9,075 nucleotides of DNA from Chitinophaga pinensis (GTDB lineage Bacteria; Bacteroidota; Bacteroidia; Flavobacteriales_D; Crocinitomicaceae), in the NCBI GenBank assembly GCA_945870115.1, contig CAMBRH010000131.1, positions 1 through 9,075 of the forward strand, given 5' to 3'. Below the pieces are notes generated by a model. It saw only the letters and a list, made by a program, of their open reading frames with translations. It was not told where the DNA came from and ran no database searches. Of the stretch, positions 5,770 to 9,075 are shown piece after piece; positions within the stretch are counted from its first letter, which is position 1; each line of letters opens with the position of its first letter. The position numbers and the translations under genes were made by a program.

Positions 5770-8700
5770 TTTCTTACTAATGTAATGTTTCCATGTTCAT
5801 CCTGAATTTTGCCTGAACTAAACGTTACTTTTAATTTATAAAAATAAACCCCTTCAACAACTTCTGTTCCTTCCGTTTTTCCATCCCATTGATCATTAAT
5901 GTTTGTGAACTCATGAATTAGATTTCCCCAGCGATTGAATATTTGGCACTCAAATTTATCTACACACTCTCCTGAGACTTTCCAAACTTGATTAATTTGA
6001 TCGTCTGATGGTGTGAAAATGTTAGGAATTACAATGTTTTCACTGCCAATTGCTGCGTTTAAAAGCAAAATTGAATCTAAAGAACATCCATTAGCATCTT
6101 CAATAATAAAAGTGTACGAACCTAATCCTAGATTACTGAAGTTATTACTTGAAGTGCTGACACCATTATTTATTTGATAAGAATAAGGTGCTACTCCACC
6201 ATTTACATTCATAATTTCAATTTCACCATTTGTTTGTCCACAATCAGGATTTACCAATGTAAAAGTTGCACTTGTTGGTGGATTTGAACTATTATCTACA
6301 ACTATCAAAGTCTCTTGATAAGTGCACGAATTAGCATCCTGAACCACAACAAGATAATTGCCAGCACTTAAATTAACAAAATTGGTATTCGTATTATTTC
6401 CTTGATTGTTAAAATTATAAGTAAAAGGAAGCGTTCCACCAGTAACTGCGCCAAGTAATATTCCACCATTATTTTGTGAACAAGAAGAATTTGTAATTGT
6501 AGCAGCAATATCTGTTATTACAGGTGGTGATACCAATGTTGCAGGTGCAATCATTGAACAACCATTCGCATCTTCGATATTGACAAAATAATTTCCGCTA
6601 CTTAATGATGAAAAAGTAGGTGTTGCTGTAGATGTTCCTCCATTTAACTGATATGTATATGGAGCAAGGCCACCAACAACACTTGTAATTTCTATTTGAC
6701 CGTCATTATTAAGACAAGTTGGATTTAAATTATCAAAAATAGCTTGAGTTGGAGGGTTAGAACTATCATCATTAACTACAATTGTTTCCTGATAAGTACA
6801 TCCGTTTAAATCCTCTACAATAACTAAATAATTCCCAGCTACTAATGAAGTGAAACTAGTATTTAAGCCACTTCCTAGGTTATTAAAATTATATGAAAAA
6901 GGCAAAGTTCCTCCAGTTACTGTTCCAAGTTGAATTGCTCCATTGTTTTGTGCACAAACTGAATTTGTTACATTGGAAGCAATATCTGTAATTTGCGGTG
7001 GCGCAACTAAGGTAATTGTTGTATCTCTTACACAGGTTGGAGAACTAACAGTAACAGTATAAGTTCCAGCACCTAAATTATTTACATTAGTTGTAGTGTT
7101 ATTTCCAACATTAGCATTCGCCGACCAAGTGTAAGTGTAAGCACCGTTTGGCGATGCAACGACATCTATTATACCATCATTATTTGGACAAGTAGGTTCA
7201 ATACTTGTAGCACTTATTGTTAAAAAATCGTCAATTACTATTACATTAAAAGTTGCATTACAACCATTTGCGTCACTTACCTCTACTGAATAAGATCCTG
7301 CACATAAACTATCGGCAGTTTGTGTGTTTTGAGTGAAATCATCATTCCATAAATATGTGTAAGGTGCAAGCCCATTTGTCATATTGATAGTTGCTGTACC
7401 ATTACAAGTACTTAATGCGCCACCATTTCCGCCACAACCTCCTGGTACATTGCACGTTCCATAGGTGCTGTTCTCATCTTGTGTTACATTTGACCAAACA
7501 CCTCCATCTGGAATTCTAACAAATGTCTGTCCTTCGCTAGGAACACCTACAACATTATTGATTCCAGCTTCATTATAAGTTGCCAATTGGTTTACTCCAA
7601 CAGGAAGGCTATTAGTTGTTGGAATACATGGTCTTCCATCTAAATCCGAAGGAATTGGGGCATTCCAACTGATCATATCTTGAGGAACACCACTTGCATC
7701 ATAAAAACCAAACCATCCACCTGCATTTTGAAACCACATTCTACTTTGTCCAATCCCTCCTTCAATACACAAACGATTATTAACATCATCAACCACAACA
7801 TCTATTACTCCAACAGGTGGAGCGTTTGTATTAATACCTCTTACAACTACAAAACCATTTGGTGGTACAATCGTACCCGCTGGTAAAACAAATCCCATTC
7901 CATCTGATTCTAAAGGCGGATTTAAAGCAAATGTTGAATTAAAACTTCCCAAAATATATCCTGAAATATCAATGGAATTACACCAATCTGGGTTATATAA
8001 TTCAATCCATTCTCCTCCTCCTGATCCAGCACCAGTTGGTCCATCTCCATAGATTGAGCCATCACCGTTTGTTGGGAAGATATTAATTTCATTAATTAAA
8101 ATAGTTGGTCCTGAATAATTACATGGATTACTTGTGCCATCACAAACTGTATTTTCTGTTGTACTAGTCGTCGCGTCTAAAACTATTGTGCAACAACCTG
8201 TTGGAGCTGCAAGTACAAATGAAGTATCCTTAGAACAAGTTCCATCTGACACTGTTACCAGATATGTACCATCTATTAAGGAATTTGCTATACTTGTATT
8301 ATTATTTGAATCGTATTGCCAAGTATAAGTATAAACACCATTTGGTTGAGGATTTAACGAAATTTGTCCATCATTTTGTGCACAAGTAACCTCTTGCGGA
8401 ATAGTTCCATTAATATTAAATAATGCTAAAGCTGCTAAATTTATAATGGTATCTATTGAACATGCTCCAACTGTTATTGAAATGGTATAAGATCCTTCAC
8501 TTAAATTAGTCGCGGAAGGGCTTGTTAACAAAATATCATGTGACCAACCATAAGTAGTTGCGCCTGCTGGAGTTGGATTAAAACTAATTGATCCATTTGA
8601 CAAAGCACATGATGGGTCAACAATCATTGCATTTGCTATTAAATTTTGGATAGCACTTAATGTAATAGTTGTATCTTTCGTACATGTACCATCTGTAATT

Positions 8701-9075
8701 GATATATCATAAGTTCCCTCAGGAAGAGAACTAGCTGTCTCTGTGACAAGCAGTGGATCATGACTCCAAATATAAGTAAAAGGACCACCAGGAGTTGGTG
8801 CAAGGACAATTTGACCATCATTATTAGTACATGAAGGTTGAGTTATTATTGGGTTGCTGATAATAGAGCTATTTACACTAAGTATAATTGTTGTATCTTT
8901 CGTACAAGATCCATCAGTAATTGAAACATCATAAGTGCCAGCAGCTAATCCAGCAGCACTTTCGGTTAGTAGCAATGCATCATGACTCCAAATATAAGAA
9001 AATGGACCTCCAGGACTTGGTGCAAAAGTAATTTGTCCATCATTGTTTGCACATGAAGGTTGGGTAAGTGAAGCA
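5766..9075 (-). CDS. Giant surface protein: SprB repeats, central LTD, type B T9SS sorting domain (5'-partial)
   Basis: The frame is open to the right edge of the window, so the start and signal peptide lie outside; the codons before 8975 continue the repeat pattern (QPSCANNDGQ at 9062-9033). Numbering from the TTG at 8975, the part seen has these modules. Residues 1-259 hold repeats of 74-75 residues (NNDGQI, PGGPFTYIWSHD, GTYDISITDGTCTKDTTI). Residues 291-515 are a lamin-tail domain (TILINEINI, EWIELYNPDW, GFVLPAGTIVPPNGFVVVRG, TFVRIPDGGVW). Residues 519-665 hold two SprB-type repeats, and 666-980 hold four more in an A-B-A-B order. Residues 981-1069 are the type B T9SS sorting domain (IVIPNIFTPSDD, IFNRWGNLIHEF, WDGKTEG). 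It is a paralogue of the next gene, with the repeats split around the LTD. The likely role is surface adhesion or gliding; the ligand is unknown. Confidence 0.9.
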   Translation of the reverse strand, partial: ASLTQPSCANNDGQITFAPSPGGPFSYIWSHDALLLTESAAGLAAGTYDVSITDGSCTKDTTIILSVNSSIISNPIITQPSCTNNDGQIVLAPTPGGPFTYIWSHDPLLVTETASSLPEGTYDISITDGTCTKDTTITLSAIQNLIANAMIVDPSCALSNGSISFNPTPAGATTYGWSHDILLTSPSATNLSEGSYTISITVGACSIDTIINLAALALFNINGTIPQEVTCAQNDGQISLNPQPNGVYTYTWQYDSNNNTSIANSLIDGTYLVTVSDGTCSKDTSFVLAAPTGCCTIVLDATTSTTENTVCDGTSNPCNYSGPTILINEINIFPTNGDGSIYGDGPTGAGSGGGEWIELYNPDWCNSIDISGYILGSFNSTFALNPPLESDGMGFVLPAGTIVPPNGFVVVRGINTNAPPVGVIDVVVDDVNNRLCIEGGIGQSRMWFQNAGGWFGFYDASGVPQDMISWNAPIPSDLDGRPCIPTTNSLPVGVNQLATYNEAGINNVVGVPSEGQTFVRIPDGGVWSNVTQDENSTYGTCNVPGGCGGNGGALSTCNGTATINMTNGLAPYTYLWNDDFTQNTQTADSLCAGSYSVEVSDANGCNATFNVIVIDDFLTISATSIEPTCPNNDGIIDVVASPNGAYTYTWSANANVGNNTTTNVNNLGAGTYTVTVSSPTCVRDTTITLVAPPQITDIASNVTNSVCAQNNGAIQLGTVTGGTLPFSYNFNNLGSGLNTSFTSLVAGNYLVIVEDLNGCTYQETIVVNDDSSNPPTQAIFDNLNPTCLNNDGQIEITSVVGGLAPYTYQLNGGTSTATPTFSSLSSGNYFVNIEDANGCSMIAPATLVSPPVITDIAATITNSSCSQNNGGILLGAVTGGTLPFTYNFNNQGNNTNTNFVNLSAGNYLVVVQDANSCTYQETLIVVDNSSNPPTSATFTLVNPDCGQTNGEIEIMNVNGGVAPYSYQINNGVSTSSNNFSNLGLGSYTFIIEDANGCSLDSILLLNAAIGSENIVIPNIFTPSDDQINQVWKVSGECVDKFECQIFNRWGNLIHEFTNINDQWDGKTEGTEVVEGVYFYKLKVTFSSGKIQDEHGNITLVRN
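5769..6035 (-). other. Type B T9SS sorting domain of the upstream adhesin
   Basis: The last 89 residues contain IPNIFTPSDDQINQVW, CQIFNRWGNLIHEF and QWDGKTEGTEV, then VYFYKLKV. These match the gliding-motility-associated C-terminal domain. The FTPDG motif of the paralogue is FTPSD here. Confidence 0.88.
6036..6980 (-). repeat. Two-unit superrepeat A-B-A-B of SprB-type domains
   Basis: Four units lie at 6744-6980 (A1), 6507-6743 (B1), 6270-6506 (A2) and 6036-6269 (B2), with 79, 79, 79 and 78 codons. A1 and A2 share TLPF.YNFNN, AGNYLV, CTYQET and the linker SSNPPT. B1 and B2 share GQ.NGEIEI-like strands, APY.YQ.N and IEDANGCS. A resembles A and B resembles B more than neighbours resemble each other, so the pair of about 474 bp was duplicated as a unit. 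Confidence 0.85.
7431..8105 (-). other. Lamin-tail domain inside the upstream adhesin
   Basis: Residues 291-515 start with ILINEINIFP and contain EWIELYNPDWC, a GTIVPPNGFVVVRG turn, WFQNAGGWFGFYDASG and TFVRIPDGGVW, and end in a Cys/Gly-rich segment. The same order of motifs occurs in the LTD of the neighbouring gene (residues 23-245). LTDs are immunoglobulin-like folds found in many secreted bacterial proteins; the ligand here is unknown. Confidence 0.85.
8199..9075 (-). repeat. Tandem 222-bp repeat array at the N-terminal side (runs off window)
   Basis: Repeat starts fall at 9062, 8840, 8618 and 8393: spacings of 222, 222 and 225 bp, or 74-75 codons. The first two units in the window are close to identical over PSC.NNDGQI, PGGPF.YIWSHD and GTYD.SITDG.CTKDTTI. 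Later units diverge. The array was still continuing at the window edge, so its full copy number is unknown. Confidence 0.85.

Noticed and set aside
7680..8328. Two plus-strand open frames opposite the upstream adhesin
   Set aside because: They are antisense to a well-supported modular coding region; their low complexity reflects the repeats on the other strand.
8973..8975. TTG at 8975 as the start of the upstream adhesin
   Set aside because: The frame continues upstream to the window edge with the same repeat motif, so this is an internal leucine codon.

Overview
The window looks like the chromosome of a low-GC gliding-type member of the Bacteroidota, probably in or near the Flavobacteriales. 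That placement is inferred from three things: secreted proteins carrying both type A and type B C-terminal sorting domains of the type IX secretion system (T9SS), SprB-type repeats, and AT-rich spacers with TAnnTTTG-like promoter boxes and no clear Shine-Dalgarno sequences. No rRNA, tRNA or CRISPR array is visible.

Left part (1-693): the first 147 bases are one end of an insertion sequence, with the N-terminus of its transposase (minus strand) and a 26-bp terminal repeat. The element has landed in the 3' part of a class I SAM-dependent methyltransferase gene. That gene now ends inside the element and takes its last nine residues and its stop codon from the terminal repeat. A solo copy of the same terminal repeat, in the same orientation, lies about 2.2 kb away at 2344-2369.

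Middle (694-2479): a 619-bp AT-rich spacer with candidate promoters is followed by one plus-strand gene. It encodes a small secreted protein with a choice-of-anchor J / adhesin-like domain and a type A T9SS sorting domain. Its terminator, the solo IS end and the terminator of the converging minus-strand gene fill the spacer after it.

Right part (2480-9075): two tandem minus-strand genes encode giant modular surface proteins, the upstream one running off the window. Both combine a lamin-tail domain (LTD), many SprB-type repeats of 74-82 residues with a fixed cysteine pair, and a C-terminal gliding-motility-associated (type B) T9SS sorting domain. The modules are in different order: the LTD directly follows the signal peptide in the downstream gene, but lies behind an extra repeat array in the upstream gene. 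Internal DNA repeats show recent amplification. Together the three secreted proteins form a small T9SS-cargo island. By family knowledge such proteins are displayed on or released from the cell surface and act in adhesion or gliding; the ligand here cannot be read from sequence.
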